From positions 620,001 through 684,000 of the forward strand of contig NZ_JAUETR010000001.1 of NCBI RefSeq assembly GCF_032484785.1: a DNA stretch of 64,000 bases, given 5' to 3'. Origin of the DNA: Bradyrhizobium sp. SZCCHNS1050 (GTDB taxonomy: Bacteria > Pseudomonadota > Alphaproteobacteria > Rhizobiales > Xanthobacteraceae). Positions 1 to 8,782 of the stretch are shown here, one piece after another (position 1 is the stretch's first letter; each line of letters starts with the position of its first letter). The notes beneath the pieces were generated by a model. It did no database searches. It saw only the letters and a list, made by a program, of their open reading frames with translations, and was not told the origin of the DNA. Both the position numbers and the translations under genes were made by a program.

Positions 1-914
1 TCCGGCAGGAACTTGTTCTTCACCGAGTCCGGCAGCTCGATCGGGCGCGCCGGACGCAGATAGGCATTGGTCCAGATCGCCTGGCCCTTGTCGGAGAGCA
101 GATAGTCGATCACCTTCTTCGCCTTGTCCTTGTCGGGCGCGTTCTTCACAAGGCCGACGACATAGGGAAAGACCACCGAGCCTTCGCAGGGAATCACGAA
201 CTCGAAATTGCCCTTCTCGGTATATTTCGCGCGGTAGGCGTTGAAGTCGTAGTCGAACAAGATCGGGATCTCGCCCGAGACGACACGCGCATAGGACGTC
301 TGCTTCGGCACGATCGGATCGTTCTTGCGCAGATCCTTGAAGAACGTAAGGGCTGGCTCGAAATTGGCCTGCGAACCGCCGAGCGCGAGGTTGACGGCAA
401 CCGCGCCGACATAGCCGACGGCCGCAGAGCTCGGATCGAGGTAGCCCACCATGCCCTTGTAGTCGGGTTTGAGCAGGTCCTTCCAGCAGGCCGGAACGGG
501 CTTGCCGCCGAGCGCGTCCTTGTTCACGAACAGACCGAGCGTGCCGGAGTGGATCGTGGTCCAGTAGCCGTCCGCATCCTTCAGGCCGGCGGGGACCTGA
601 TCCCAGTTTGCGGGCTTGTAGGCCTCCAGCGCGTCCTGCGTCTTCGCCTTCATGCCGAAGGTGACGCCGAAATAGCCGATGTCGCCGACCGGATTGCTCT
701 TCTCGGCGAGGATCTGCGCCAGCGCCTGGCCGGAGTTCTTGTTGTCGTGTGGAATGTCGTAGCCGAGATCGGTCTTGATCGCCTTGAGCATCGAGGCCCA
801 GTCGGCCCATTCCGGCGGGCAGTTGTAGCAGATGACGTCCGCGGCTTTGGCCGGCTGCCATGATGCGGCAACACATAGCGCGAGCAGCGCGAGAACGAGG
901 CGAGTAAGCTTCAT
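1..914 (-). CDS. Extracellular solute-binding protein of an ABC transporter (C-terminus off the window)
   Basis: The frame opens at the ATG at 914 and runs off the left edge, so about 304 N-terminal residues are visible. A Sec signal peptide is clear (MKLTRLVLALLALCVAASW, cleavage near AKA-AD). The mature part reads like the Fe3+/spermidine/2-aminoethylphosphonate family of periplasmic binding proteins (COG1840-like), with segments such as GYFGVTFGMKAKTQ, GMVGYLDPSSAAVGY and IPILFDYDFNAYR. It lies downstream of phnE2 on the same strand after a 159-bp gap. That context suggests an organophosphonate ligand, but iron or polyamine cannot be excluded. Start and family are secure; ligand is inferred. 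Confidence 0.75.
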   Translation of the reverse strand, partial: MKLTRLVLALLALCVAASWQPAKAADVICYNCPPEWADWASMLKAIKTDLGYDIPHDNKNSGQALAQILAEKSNPVGDIGYFGVTFGMKAKTQDALEAYKPANWDQVPAGLKDADGYWTTIHSGTLGLFVNKDALGGKPVPACWKDLLKPDYKGMVGYLDPSSAAVGYVGAVAVNLALGGSQANFEPALTFFKDLRKNDPIVPKQTSYARVVSGEIPILFDYDFNAYRAKYTEKGNFEFVIPCEGSVVFPYVVGLVKNAPDKDKAKKVIDYLLSDKGQAIWTNAYLRPARPIELPDSVKNKFLP

Positions 915-1028
915 GAAGACGGACTCCGTATGTCCTGGCATGGCAGCCAGTTCCGGAGCTTCCCCTAAAGGCGGCACATGAAGGATTTGCGACAGTCGGT
1001 GCAGCACACACAGCCGGCACTGCATCCT

Positions 1029-1050
1029 GATCGTTCGTAGGCGAACGATC
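1029..1050. repeat. Perfect 9-bp inverted repeat in the phnE2/solute-binding-protein gap
   Basis: GATCGTTCG and CGAACGATC are separated by TAGG, just downstream of phnE2. No T-tract follows on the minus strand, so it could be an operator or a transcript-stabilising hairpin rather than a simple terminator. Confidence 0.4.
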
Positions 1051-1073
1051 GCAACCTTCGGATGCCGCGTTGT

Positions 1074-1922
1074 TCAAGCAATGGCGCGGCGGCCGATGAT
1101 CGCAAAGCGCAGCTTGCCTGAGATCCAGTCGATCACAGCCACCGCCACGAGGATCATCAGGATCAGGAACGACACCTTCTGCCATTCCAGCACGCGGATC
1201 TGCTCCGCCAGCTGCAGCCCGATGCCTCCCGCGCCGACGATGCCGATGATCGTCGCCGAGCGCGTGTTGGATTCGATGAAGTAGAGCACCTGGCCGGCAA
1301 TCACGGGAAGAACCTGCGGCAGAAGGCCGAAGCGGATCTCATGCAGCGGGCTGCCGCCGGCAGCGCGAACGCCCTCGACCTGCCGCCGGTCGGCGCTCTC
1401 CATCGCCTCCGAGAACAGCTTGCCGAGCGCTCCGAAATCCGAGACCGCAATCGCCAGCACTCCGGCGAACGGCCCGAGGCCGACGACATTGATCCAGACC
1501 AGCGCCCAGATCAGTGTGTCGACGCCACGAATGGTGTCGAACAGGCGACGCACCGGAAAACGGAAGATCGCCGACGGGATGATATTCCTGGCTGCAAGCA
1601 GGCTGACCGGAAGAGCGAACACGGCCGCCAAGGTGGTGCCGAGCACCGCGATCGAGAGCGTCTCGCCGAGCGCCTTGAGATAAATCGGAAGCGATGAGCC
1701 GGGATCCGGCGGCAGCATCATCCGCGCGATCCAGCCGAGCTGGCCGAGGCCGGACAGCATCCGCGACGGCGAGAAGTCGAGATCGACCAGACCGAAGACG
1801 AAGATCGCCACGGCCAACGCCAGCACGAGCGGCGTTGCAAGGCGTGCGGACAACGGCCGATTGAAGATCTGCGGATAGCGCTCGGCGAGCTGCTTCGGGT
1901 CGGGTGAGCCGGAGATACTCAT
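1074..1922 (-). CDS. phnE: Phosphonate ABC transporter permease (second copy)
   Basis: 282-aa inner-membrane permease. It has several hydrophobic segments and the binding-protein-dependent permease EAA-type loop (EAMESADRRQVEGVRAAGGS, residues about 185-205), which docks on PhnC. The C-terminal IIGIVGAGGIGLQL segment is typical of PhnE (TIGR01097-type). The ATG at 1922 overlaps the stop of the upstream phnE by four bases (ATGA), indicating translational coupling. A longer in-frame opening to 2867 runs antiparallel through the neighbouring gene and is not the start. It forms a heteromeric channel with the adjacent phnE. Confidence 0.9.
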   Translation of the reverse strand: MSISGSPDPKQLAERYPQIFNRPLSARLATPLVLALAVAIFVFGLVDLDFSPSRMLSGLGQLGWIARMMLPPDPGSSLPIYLKALGETLSIAVLGTTLAAVFALPVSLLAARNIIPSAIFRFPVRRLFDTIRGVDTLIWALVWINVVGLGPFAGVLAIAVSDFGALGKLFSEAMESADRRQVEGVRAAGGSPLHEIRFGLLPQVLPVIAGQVLYFIESNTRSATIIGIVGAGGIGLQLAEQIRVLEWQKVSFLILMILVAVAVIDWISGKLRFAIIGRRAIA

Positions 1923-2803
1923 GTGCGGGCCTCCGAGCCGAACAGGCGGCCGCGCAGCCAGCCGGTACCGATGTCGATCAGGAACACGGTGACCACGATC
2001 ATGACAAGAATGGCGCTGACGTCGGAATAGTAGAACTTGCGGATCGCGACCACGAGCTCCTGGCCGATGCCGCCGGCACCGACGAAGCCCATCACGGACG
2101 CCTCGCGCACGTTGATCTCGAACCGCAGCAGCGTGTAGCTGGAGAAGCCGGCGATGACCTGAGGCAGCACGGCAAAGCGCATGCAGGACAGCCAGCTCGC
2201 GCCGGTGGCGCGCACGCCCTCGACCGGCTTCATGTCGGCGTTTTCGACGACCTCGGAGAACAGCTTGCCGAGCGCACCGCTCGAATGAAGGGCGATGGCG
2301 AGGACGCCCGGGATCGGCCCAAGCCCGAAAGCAATGACGAAGATCAGGGCGAACACGACGCTCGGAACGGTGCGGGCGAATTCCAGGAGCCGGCGCACCG
2401 TGAAGCGGATCCACGGCGCGGGCGAGGTGTTCTCGGCGGCGAAGAAGTTGAGACCGAATGCGACGAGCATTCCGGCCATCGTGCCGACGTAGCTGATCAG
2501 CAGCGTCTCTGCCAACAGCTTGAGCCACTTCCTGAAGCCCCAGAACCATTCGGGCAGATTGGTCCAGACCCGCTGCCCGTCGTCGAGCGTGAAGATGCGA
2601 TCGAAGTAGCTGATGAAGTTGCCGAAGTAGGTATAGAACGTCCGCGGATTGACCTCGGCACCGATGGCCGCGGCGAAGAGCACCGCCAGGAATACCATGG
2701 CGGACAGGGCAAGACGCAAACGGCGGCGCGAAACGGCCCGCCGATAGGTCTCGTTCAGAGCCGCAAGCTGCTGGCTCGGAAGGATCGAAACGGCAACAGC
2801 CAT
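1919..2803 (-). CDS. phnE: Phosphonate ABC transporter permease (first copy)
   Basis: 294-aa permease starting MAVAVSILPSQQLAALNETY. It has a hydrophobic first segment near residues 30-50 and carries the conserved loop EVVENADMKPVEGVRATGAS and the motif MGFVGAGGIGQELVVAI near the C-terminus. An alternative ATG at 2884 would add 27 residues of unlikely sequence (MVSRVSWGPARPL), so the shorter form is preferred. It follows phnD and precedes phnE2 in a compact phnC-D-E-E operon. Phosphonate transporters with two PhnE subunits are common in rhizobia. Confidence 0.88.
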   Translation of the reverse strand: MAVAVSILPSQQLAALNETYRRAVSRRRLRLALSAMVFLAVLFAAAIGAEVNPRTFYTYFGNFISYFDRIFTLDDGQRVWTNLPEWFWGFRKWLKLLAETLLISYVGTMAGMLVAFGLNFFAAENTSPAPWIRFTVRRLLEFARTVPSVVFALIFVIAFGLGPIPGVLAIALHSSGALGKLFSEVVENADMKPVEGVRATGASWLSCMRFAVLPQVIAGFSSYTLLRFEINVREASVMGFVGAGGIGQELVVAIRKFYYSDVSAILVMIVVTVFLIDIGTGWLRGRLFGSEART

Positions 2804-2898
2804 CGGCTTCGTGCTGCTCTTGGTTCGGACGTGCGAGGGATTCTTCAACGGACGAGCCGGGCCCCACGAGACCCGGCTCACCATCGATGGATCGTCGA

Positions 2899-3831
2899 TC
2901 AGGACGCCTTCTTGCGCAGGCTGTCGACGAATTTGATCAGGTCGATCGTGCCATCCCAGTCCTTCGTCGTGGCAGGGTGGAAGCCCTTCTTCTGGCCGTC
3001 GGAGAGACGGTCGAAGGCGGCCTTGTCCTTGATCGGCGCATCGAAGAAGGCCTTGGCGATCGCCGATTTCAGATCGGCCGGCAGGTCGGTGTTGTAGGCG
3101 TAGGGGCCGTTGATGATCGGCGCCGACTTGTGAATGATGCGGAAGTCGTCCTTCTTCATCGGCGAACCGTCAGCGTTCTTCAGCATGCCCTTGGTCAGCA
3201 TCTGCGCCAGCGTCGAGTCGTTGTCGCTCGTCCATTGGTTGGCCGCGATGTCGACAGTCCCCTGCGACAGGGCCAGCACCGCGTTCTCGTGGCTGCCGGT
3301 GAAGACAACCTTGCCAAAATACGTCTCGGCGTCGGTCACGCCCATCTTGTTGAGCTCGAAGCGGGGCACGTTGTTGCCCGACGTTGAGTTCGGATCGACG
3401 AGGCCGAGATTCTTGCCCTTGAGGTCTTCGACCTTCCGGTACGGGCTGCTCGCCTTGACGAAGAACACCGAATAGTAGCCGGTGCTGCCGTCGGAGTTGA
3501 TGTCGTTGGCGAAGGCATCGGTCTTGACCCCGGTGAGCCGGGCGCGGGCGAACGAGGCCGAACCGTAGCTCGCGATGTGGATGTTGCCGGCGCGCTGGCC
3601 TTCGATCACGGCCGCATAATCGTTGGCGATGCGCAGCGTCACCTTCACGCCCAGCTCTTTCGAGAGATAGTTCACGAAAGGCGTCCAGCGCTCGGTGACA
3701 CCCGAGGCGTTCTCTGCCGGGACCACGGCGAAGGTCAGCTCAGGATACTTCGCCTTCCAGTCCTCGGCTGACGCCGAGGCCGTGAAAGCCAGCGCAGCGA
3801 CGCCCGCCAGAACGATGCGACGATTGATCAT
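2899..3831 (-). CDS. phnD: Phosphonate ABC transporter periplasmic binding protein
   Basis: 310-aa lipid-free binding protein with signal peptide MINRRIVLAGVAALAFTASASA. The mature domain has PhnD hallmarks: LTFAVVPAENASGVTERWTP, AGNIHIASYGSASFARA, and DLKGKNLGLVDPNSTSGNN, the anion-binding loop (STSGN). The ATG at 3831 is preceded by a purine-rich site (AAGAGGGC). In-frame extension to 3879 would place residues before the signal peptide and is rejected. It captures phosphonates or phosphite for PhnC/E. Confidence 0.92.
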   Translation of the reverse strand: MINRRIVLAGVAALAFTASASAEDWKAKYPELTFAVVPAENASGVTERWTPFVNYLSKELGVKVTLRIANDYAAVIEGQRAGNIHIASYGSASFARARLTGVKTDAFANDINSDGSTGYYSVFFVKASSPYRKVEDLKGKNLGLVDPNSTSGNNVPRFELNKMGVTDAETYFGKVVFTGSHENAVLALSQGTVDIAANQWTSDNDSTLAQMLTKGMLKNADGSPMKKDDFRIIHKSAPIINGPYAYNTDLPADLKSAIAKAFFDAPIKDKAAFDRLSDGQKKGFHPATTKDWDGTIDLIKFVDSLRKKAS

Positions 3832-3910
3832 AACATGCCCTCTTGTTGCAGTAAGTAACAGGTCTCGCCCCCGCGCCATGCGGAAGCTCGAGCTTGCAGA
3901 AATCCGCGTC

Positions 3911-4720
3911 TCAGGCCACGGCCGCTTCGCCGAGTACCGGCACCGTTGCCGCCGGTGCCGGATGGATCGAACCCATCACCTCGTCCGCCTCGAGATCGTA
4001 GAGTTCACGTGCGATCTGCGCCGTCAGCGCCGACGGCACGTCGTCGAACACGATCCGTCCGGTCGCCATGCCGATCAGGCGATCGCAATAGCTGCGCGCC
4101 AGATCGAGCGAATGCAGATTGCAGACGACGGTGATGCCGAAATGCTTGTTGATGCGCAGCAACGCGTCCATCACGATCTTGGTGTTACGGGGATCGAGCG
4201 AGGCGATCGGCTCGTCTGCGAGAATGATCTCGGGGTTCTGCACCATCGCGCGCGCGATCGCGACGCGCTGCTGCTGCCCGCCCGAGAGCTGATCGGCGCG
4301 CTGCGCGGCGAGGGAGGCCATGTCGAACTGCTCGAGCGCCGACAGCGCCATGGCGACATCCTCCGCTGGCCAGAGCTGCGCCAGCGAGCGCCACGACGGG
4401 ATTTCGGCCAGTCGCCCCATCAGCACGTTCGTCAGCACGTCCAATCGGCCGACCAGATTGAACTGCTGGAAGATCATCGCCGAGCGCGCGCGCCACTGCC
4501 GCAGGTCACGGCCGCGCAGCGCCGTCACGTCGAGATCCTTGAAGAGGATGCGGCCGCCGCTCACCGGGCTCAGGCGATTGATGGACCGCAGCAGGGTCGA
4601 CTTGCCGGCGCCGGAACGCCCGATCACGCCGACGAAGCTGCCCGGTGCAACAGAGAAGGATGCATTGTCGACTGCGGCTTTCATGCCAAAACGGCACGTC
4701 AGGCCATCCACCACCAGCAT
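3911..4720 (-). CDS. phnC: Phosphonate ABC transporter ATP-binding protein
   Basis: 269-aa cytoplasmic ATPase: Walker [10 protein letters not shown] (residues about 34-42), Q-loop MIFQQFNLV, signature LSGGQQQR, Walker [14 protein letters not shown], and H-loop NLHSLD. It is the first gene of the minus-strand phn operon, 79 bp before phnD. A Pho box lies upstream on the same strand (4767-4785), so induction by phosphate starvation through PhoB is likely. Length and motifs match PhnC (TIGR02315). Confidence 0.94.
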   Translation of the reverse strand: MLVVDGLTCRFGMKAAVDNASFSVAPGSFVGVIGRSGAGKSTLLRSINRLSPVSGGRILFKDLDVTALRGRDLRQWRARSAMIFQQFNLVGRLDVLTNVLMGRLAEIPSWRSLAQLWPAEDVAMALSALEQFDMASLAAQRADQLSGGQQQRVAIARAMVQNPEIILADEPIASLDPRNTKIVMDALLRINKHFGITVVCNLHSLDLARSYCDRLIGMATGRIVFDDVPSALTAQIARELYDLEADEVMGSIHPAPAATVPVLGEAAVA

Positions 4721-4766
4721 TGAATTCTCCAGACGCCTCGCTTTGGCCTATCGCTAACGTCTGGAT

Positions 4767-4785
4767 TCTACAGTTATGTGACAGC
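4767..4785 (-). promoter_or_regulatory. Pho box upstream of phnC
   Basis: Read on the minus strand, CTGTCACATAACTGTAGA shows two direct half-sites (CTGTCAC and CTGTAG) 11 bp apart, matching the PhoB box CTGTCAT-N4-CTGTCAT. It sits 47 bp before the phnC start. Confidence 0.65.
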
Positions 4786-4833
4786 GACACTGCGGCGCCA
4801 CATCCGTCCACACGCTGGCCGCAGTCATGCAGA

Positions 4834-4850
4834 TGTCACGCCTCTGTCAT
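4834..4850 (+). promoter_or_regulatory. Pho box upstream of the hexapeptide transferase/phnM operon
   Basis: TGTCACGCCTCTGTCAT on the plus strand has two half-sites (TGTCAC, TGTCAT) with the canonical 11-bp period, 45 bp before the start at 4895. Together with the minus-strand box it makes a divergent PhoB-controlled promoter region. Confidence 0.7.
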
Positions 4851-4894
4851 AAGGGAGATCCAACACCCTCACAGGCGTAGAGACAGGACGCGAG

Positions 4895-5557
4895 ATGGCC
4901 GGCAAGTCGCTTTCGATTGAACCTACCGTTGACCCTTCGGCCAAGCTCCAGGACGTGACGCTCGGCGCCTATTGCGAGATAGGCGCCCGCACCATCCTGC
5001 AGGAGGTGACGATGGGCGACTACTCCTATGTGGTCAACGATTCCCAGATCACCTACACGAGGATCGGGAAGTTCTGCTCGATCGCGGCGATGACCCGGAT
5101 CAATCCGGGCAACCACCCGATGCAGCGGGCGACGCAGGCCCATTTCACCTATCGCGCCAGCGCCTATTTCCCAGGAGAGCCGGACGATGCGGAGTTCTTC
5201 GCCTGGCGGAGAGAGCATCATGTCCAGATCGGACACGATGTCTGGATCGGCCATGGCGCGATCGTGCTGCCGGGCCGCAACATCGGCACCGGCGCGGTCG
5301 TGGCGGCCGGCGCCATCGTCACCAAGGACGTTGCGGCCTATACCATCGTCGCCGGCAATCCGGCGCGCCCGATCAAGCGCCGGTTTCCGCGCGAGGTCGA
5401 GCAGCGGCTGCTGGATCTGGCGTGGTGGGATTGGAATCACGAGGCGCTGCGCGCGGCGCTGCCGGATTTCCGCAAGCTCGCGATCACCGCGTTTCTCGAC
5501 AAATACGAGGCTGCCCTCGACGCACGCGTCTCGGTGCGGCAGAGTGCCGCCCCATGA
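4895..5557 (+). CDS. Phosphonate metabolism acetyltransferase, hexapeptide-repeat family
   Basis: 220 aa built of left-handed beta-helix hexapeptide repeats (VTLGAYCEIGARTI, VQIGHDVWIGHGAIVLPGRNIGTGAVVAAGAIVTKDV). The H-D-V-W-I-G-H block and IVAGNPARPIKRRF are typical of CoA-dependent acetyltransferases. This subfamily is found in C-P lyase loci (TIGR03308-like). A ribosome site AGGA precedes the ATG by nine bases, and the stop overlaps the phnM start (ATGA). The substrate is unknown; a phosphonate or ribosyl intermediate is inferred from context. Confidence 0.85.
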   Translation: MAGKSLSIEPTVDPSAKLQDVTLGAYCEIGARTILQEVTMGDYSYVVNDSQITYTRIGKFCSIAAMTRINPGNHPMQRATQAHFTYRASAYFPGEPDDAEFFAWRREHHVQIGHDVWIGHGAIVLPGRNIGTGAVVAAGAIVTKDVAAYTIVAGNPARPIKRRFPREVEQRLLDLAWWDWNHEALRAALPDFRKLAITAFLDKYEAALDARVSVRQSAAP

Positions 5558-6738
5558 CCGATATCTCCATCTCGCGAGGCCGCTGCCTCGTCGATACCGA
5601 CTTCGTCGACACCTCCTTGATCATATCCGGCGGCGTGATCGCCGGCATCGGGACACCGGGACGCCGGTCGGGTCTCGAACTCGATGCGGAGGGGCTCACC
5701 GTGCTTCCCGGCATCGTCGACATTCATGGTGATGCGTTCGAGCGCCAGATGATGCCGCGCGCCGGGGTCGATTTCCCGACAGACGTTGCGCTGATCGACA
5801 GCGACCGCCAGGCCATCAGCAATGGCATCACCACGGTCTTTCACGCGACGACCTGGTCATGGGAGCCGGGCCTGCGCAGCGCCGACAATGCGCGGCGCCT
5901 GCTCGAATCGATCGAAGCGCTGCGCCCGCGGCTCGCAGCCGACACGCGCTTTCATCTGCGTCACGAGACCTTCAATCTCGACGATGAGGAGGAGATCGGC
6001 CGGTGGCTCGCCGACCGGCGCGTTGACCTGTTCGCCTTCAACGATCACATGGATTCGACGGTGGCGAGTCTGGACAAGCCGCACAAGCGCCAGCGCATGG
6101 TCGACCGCACCGGCCTGCCCGGCGCGGAGTTCGACCGGTTGGTCGCGCGCATCGCCGCTCGCGCCGACGCCGTTCCGGCCTCGATCGCGCGGCTGGCCGA
6201 GATCGCACGCAAGGCTGGTGTCCGCATGCTGTCGCATGACGACAACAGCCCGGCCATGCGCAAGGCGTTTCGCAGCCAGGGAGTGACCATCGCAGAGTTT
6301 CCGGTCAATGAGGAGACCGCGCGCGAGGCCGCTCAAGGGGACGACGCGATCGTATTCGGCGCGCCCAACGTCGTCCGTGGCGGCAGCCATACCGGGTGGA
6401 CGAAGGCCAGCGACATGATCGCCAAGGGCCTCTGCTCGGTGCTGGCCTCCGACTACTACTATCCAGCGCCGCTGCTGGCAGCGTACCGGCTTGCGGCCGA
6501 CGGCGTTCTTCCGCTGGCGCGCGCCTGGGATCTGATCTCGGGCAGCCCTGCACGCGCAGCCGGGCTGGCGGACCGCGGCACGCTCGCCGAGGGCCGCCGC
6601 GCCGATATCATTCTGGTCGACGACCGCGTGCCGTTGCGCCCCCATGTCGTCGCCGTGATCGCGTCCGGCCGGCTGGTCTATCTCACCGAGACCGACCGGC
6701 TGAACGCCCGGCCGGCGCGTGCCATGGCGGCGGAGTAG
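5554..6738 (+). CDS. phnM: Alpha-D-ribose 1-methylphosphonate 5-triphosphate diphosphatase
   Basis: 394-aa amidohydrolase-superfamily enzyme. In the C-P lyase pathway it releases pyrophosphate from ribose methylphosphonate triphosphate. Metal-binding features are visible: PGIVDIHGDAFER (HxD), ATTWSW, FHLRHETFN, NDHMDS and SHDDNS. The C-terminal GRRADIILVDDR is the usual end of the barrel's composite beta-domain. The start is set by the ATGA overlap with the preceding transferase and by homology; the longer opening to 4972 runs out of frame through that gene. The C-P lyase core (phnG-L) is not in this window. Confidence 0.92.
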   Translation: MTDISISRGRCLVDTDFVDTSLIISGGVIAGIGTPGRRSGLELDAEGLTVLPGIVDIHGDAFERQMMPRAGVDFPTDVALIDSDRQAISNGITTVFHATTWSWEPGLRSADNARRLLESIEALRPRLAADTRFHLRHETFNLDDEEEIGRWLADRRVDLFAFNDHMDSTVASLDKPHKRQRMVDRTGLPGAEFDRLVARIAARADAVPASIARLAEIARKAGVRMLSHDDNSPAMRKAFRSQGVTIAEFPVNEETAREAAQGDDAIVFGAPNVVRGGSHTGWTKASDMIAKGLCSVLASDYYYPAPLLAAYRLAADGVLPLARAWDLISGSPARAAGLADRGTLAEGRRADIILVDDRVPLRPHVVAVIASGRLVYLTETDRLNARPARAMAAE

Positions 6739-6744
6739 CGAACC

Positions 6745-7455
6745 ATGGCCAATCTTCTGCGCTATGCGATCTATTATGCTCCACCAGCGACGGCGGATCT
6801 GGCGGAATTCGGCGCGAGCCTGCTCGGATACGACGCGTGGAGCGGCGATGACCGCAGCTTTCCGAGCGAGATCGTCCGCGCGGTTCCAGACTGGGCTGAG
6901 CTGACCGCAGACCCGCGCAAATACGGCTTTCACGCGACCTTGAAGGCTCCGTTCGAGCTGTCCGATGCGGAGAACGAAGCCGCGCTCCGCAGCGCCTGTG
7001 CCGCGTTCGCGGCCACGCCGCGAGCCGTCCCGGCCATCCGTCCGATCGTGGACGCGATCAGCGGCTTCATCGCGATGATCCCCGGCGAGCCGTCGCCGGC
7101 GCTGCAACAGCTCGCGGCCGATTGTGTCCAGGCCTTTGAGCCATTTCGCGCTCCGATGACGGCCGACGACCGTGCTCGGCGCAAGCCGGATCTGCTGACA
7201 CCACGGCAGCGCGATCATCTCGATCGTTGGGGTTATCCCTATGTCATGGAGGATTTCCGCTTCCACATGACGCTGACCTGCCGGCTGTCCGACGAACGGC
7301 GCCGGCCGATCCTGATGATGCTGCAGGAGAGATTCGCGGCACTGTCACTGACAAAGCTCCGGATCGACAGGATTGTGCTGTTCCGCCAGGCCAATGCCCA
7401 CGAACGTTTCCGCATCATCGGAGACTGGCCGCTCACGGTCGTCCAGGGGGGATAG
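6745..7455 (+). CDS. DUF1045 phosphonate-operon protein (2H phosphoesterase-like)
   Basis: 236-aa protein of the family found at the end of C-P lyase operons (TIGR03223-like). Two histidine motifs of the 2H phosphoesterase fold are present: HATLKAPF (about residue 73) and HMTLTCRL (about residue 173). It probably hydrolyses a cyclic phosphodiester such as the 1,2-cyclic ribose phosphate of the pathway; this is inferred from the fold and the neighbours. It starts six bases after phnM, with GGAG 10 bases before the ATG. Confidence 0.82.
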   Translation: MANLLRYAIYYAPPATADLAEFGASLLGYDAWSGDDRSFPSEIVRAVPDWAELTADPRKYGFHATLKAPFELSDAENEAALRSACAAFAATPRAVPAIRPIVDAISGFIAMIPGEPSPALQQLAADCVQAFEPFRAPMTADDRARRKPDLLTPRQRDHLDRWGYPYVMEDFRFHMTLTCRLSDERRRPILMMLQERFAALSLTKLRIDRIVLFRQANAHERFRIIGDWPLTVVQGG

Positions 7456-7647
7456 CGGCGTCAGTTCGGCATGGCCTGCATAGTGCGGCGGCGCCTCGCG
7501 GTCGAAGACCGAGAGTGGCGGCGAGATGTCGGCGCGCTCCCGCGGCAGGGCTCCCCATCCTGCCGCGAGCGCGGCTGAGGTCGCGAGAAATCGTCGATCG
7601 ATCGACAGGCTCGCGCTTGCATTTGGTGCCGAGACAGTTTCGCTCAT
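7345..7647 (-). pseudogene. Possible remnant of an exported (Tat-like) protein
   Basis: A 100-aa frame starts at 7647 with an excellent ribosome site (GGGAGGAG, 10 bases upstream). It encodes a short polar N-terminus and a twin-arginine-like hydrophobic stretch (DRRFLATSAALAAGWG). After about 35 residues the sequence has no recognisable fold, and the frame runs antisense into the end of the DUF1045 gene. I read this as the surviving 5' end of a disrupted gene. It could equally be a small orphan secreted protein. Confidence 0.3.
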
Positions 7648-7655
7648 GGTGATGA

Positions 7656-8225
7656 ACTCCTCCCAGGCCGATGAAAATCTGCGAGGAGACTATGGTCAGG
7701 TCATCGCGCAGCAAGGCGAAATAACAGACGCGATCTGCCGAAAAGCTGACAACACTGTGCGCCGTGCGACACCTTGCACCGTGCCGCGCCGTGATCTGCC
7801 GACGGCTTGTCGCCTTCATGCCGCTTAGCGAGTCGCCGTGGTCAAACGTGCATCGCGACGAAGGCGATAATGTCAATTTTGCCACTTCGGCCGCACAAAG
7901 AAATTGCACGTCGGGCGTCGTCGAGACCGTCAACACGACGTCGCATGGCGCTTCGACCAAGCGGATATCAACCTCATTTTGCCGTGGCGACGACGCGCGC
8001 GCTCCGGCTGTCGTCGCTCGATGTCCGATCGCAATGTCACGAAGCCGACGCTCCAAGCCAGCTCCATCCAAAAGCTCCCCATCGCCACGGCCTCGCACTC
8101 GCAGCATGTTGCCGCCACGTGTCGGGTTTTCGACAATCCACTGATACTAAAAACGAATGGCATATCGCTTGCAATGCACAATGCGCCTCGCTATTGCAGC
8201 GCAATAATTTTCTTGGAGTGCCCCA
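7656..8225. other. 570-bp intergenic region before ahpC
   Basis: No coding frame with a credible ribosome site or protein character was found here. Base composition is less GC-biased in the last 150 bp, where the ahpC promoter must lie. No OxyR-type or sigma-54 element could be assigned with confidence. Confidence 0.4.
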
Positions 8226-8780
8226 ATGCTCGGAATCGGAAGCAAGCTGCCATCGTTTGAAATCGTCGGCGTGAAACCCGGCTTTCATCTTCAGGAAGAG
8301 AAGGGCGAGAGCGCCTTCGAGACCCTGACCGAGACCAGCTTCCCTGGAAAGTGGAAGATCATCTTCTTCTATCCGAAGGATTTCACCTTCGTCTGCCCGA
8401 CCGAGATCGCCGAGTTCGCGCGCCTGGCGAAGGATTTCGCGGACCGCGATGCCGTCGTGCTCGGCGGCTCGACCGACAACGAGTTCTGCAAGCTCGCCTG
8501 GCGCCGCGACCACAAGGATCTGCACAAGCTGCCGATCTGGCAATTCGCCGACACCAAGGGCGCATTGGTCGACGGCCTCGGCGTCCGCTCGCCCGACGGC
8601 GTCGCCTACCGCTACACCTTCATCGTCGATCCCGACAACACCATCCAGCACGTCTATGCGACCAACCTGAATGTCGGCCGCGCTCCGAAGGATACGCTGC
8701 GCGTCCTCGACGCGCTGCAGACCGACGAGCTCTGCCCGTGCAACCGCGAAGTCGGCGGCGAGACCCTGAAGGTCGCCTGA
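8226..8780 (+). CDS. ahpC: Peroxiredoxin (alkyl hydroperoxide reductase C type)
   Basis: 184-aa thioredoxin-fold peroxidase. The peroxidatic cysteine is in [12 protein letters not shown] (about residue 57), and the resolving cysteines are in the C-terminal [10 protein letters not shown]. It reduces H2O2, organic peroxides and peroxynitrite in the cytoplasm. It is followed after two bases by ahpD, so reducing power comes through the AhpD disulfide system rather than AhpF. GGAG precedes the ATG by eight bases. Confidence 0.94.
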   Translation: MLGIGSKLPSFEIVGVKPGFHLQEEKGESAFETLTETSFPGKWKIIFFYPKDFTFVCPTEIAEFARLAKDFADRDAVVLGGSTDNEFCKLAWRRDHKDLHKLPIWQFADTKGALVDGLGVRSPDGVAYRYTFIVDPDNTIQHVYATNLNVGRAPKDTLRVLDALQTDELCPCNREVGGETLKVA

Positions 8781-8782
8781 TC

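Noticed and set aside
1074..2867. A 597-aa minus-strand frame across both phnE genes
   Set aside because: Only its last 282 residues are PhnE; the first half is an out-of-frame reading of the other phnE.
1904..3097. Long plus-strand open frames opposite phnE/phnD and similar long antisense frames throughout (for example 15634-16866, 44649-47898, 57255-58814, 59141-61093)
   Set aside because: They mirror real genes on the other strand, show Arg/His/Asp-rich unnatural composition and lack ribosome sites; high GC causes them.
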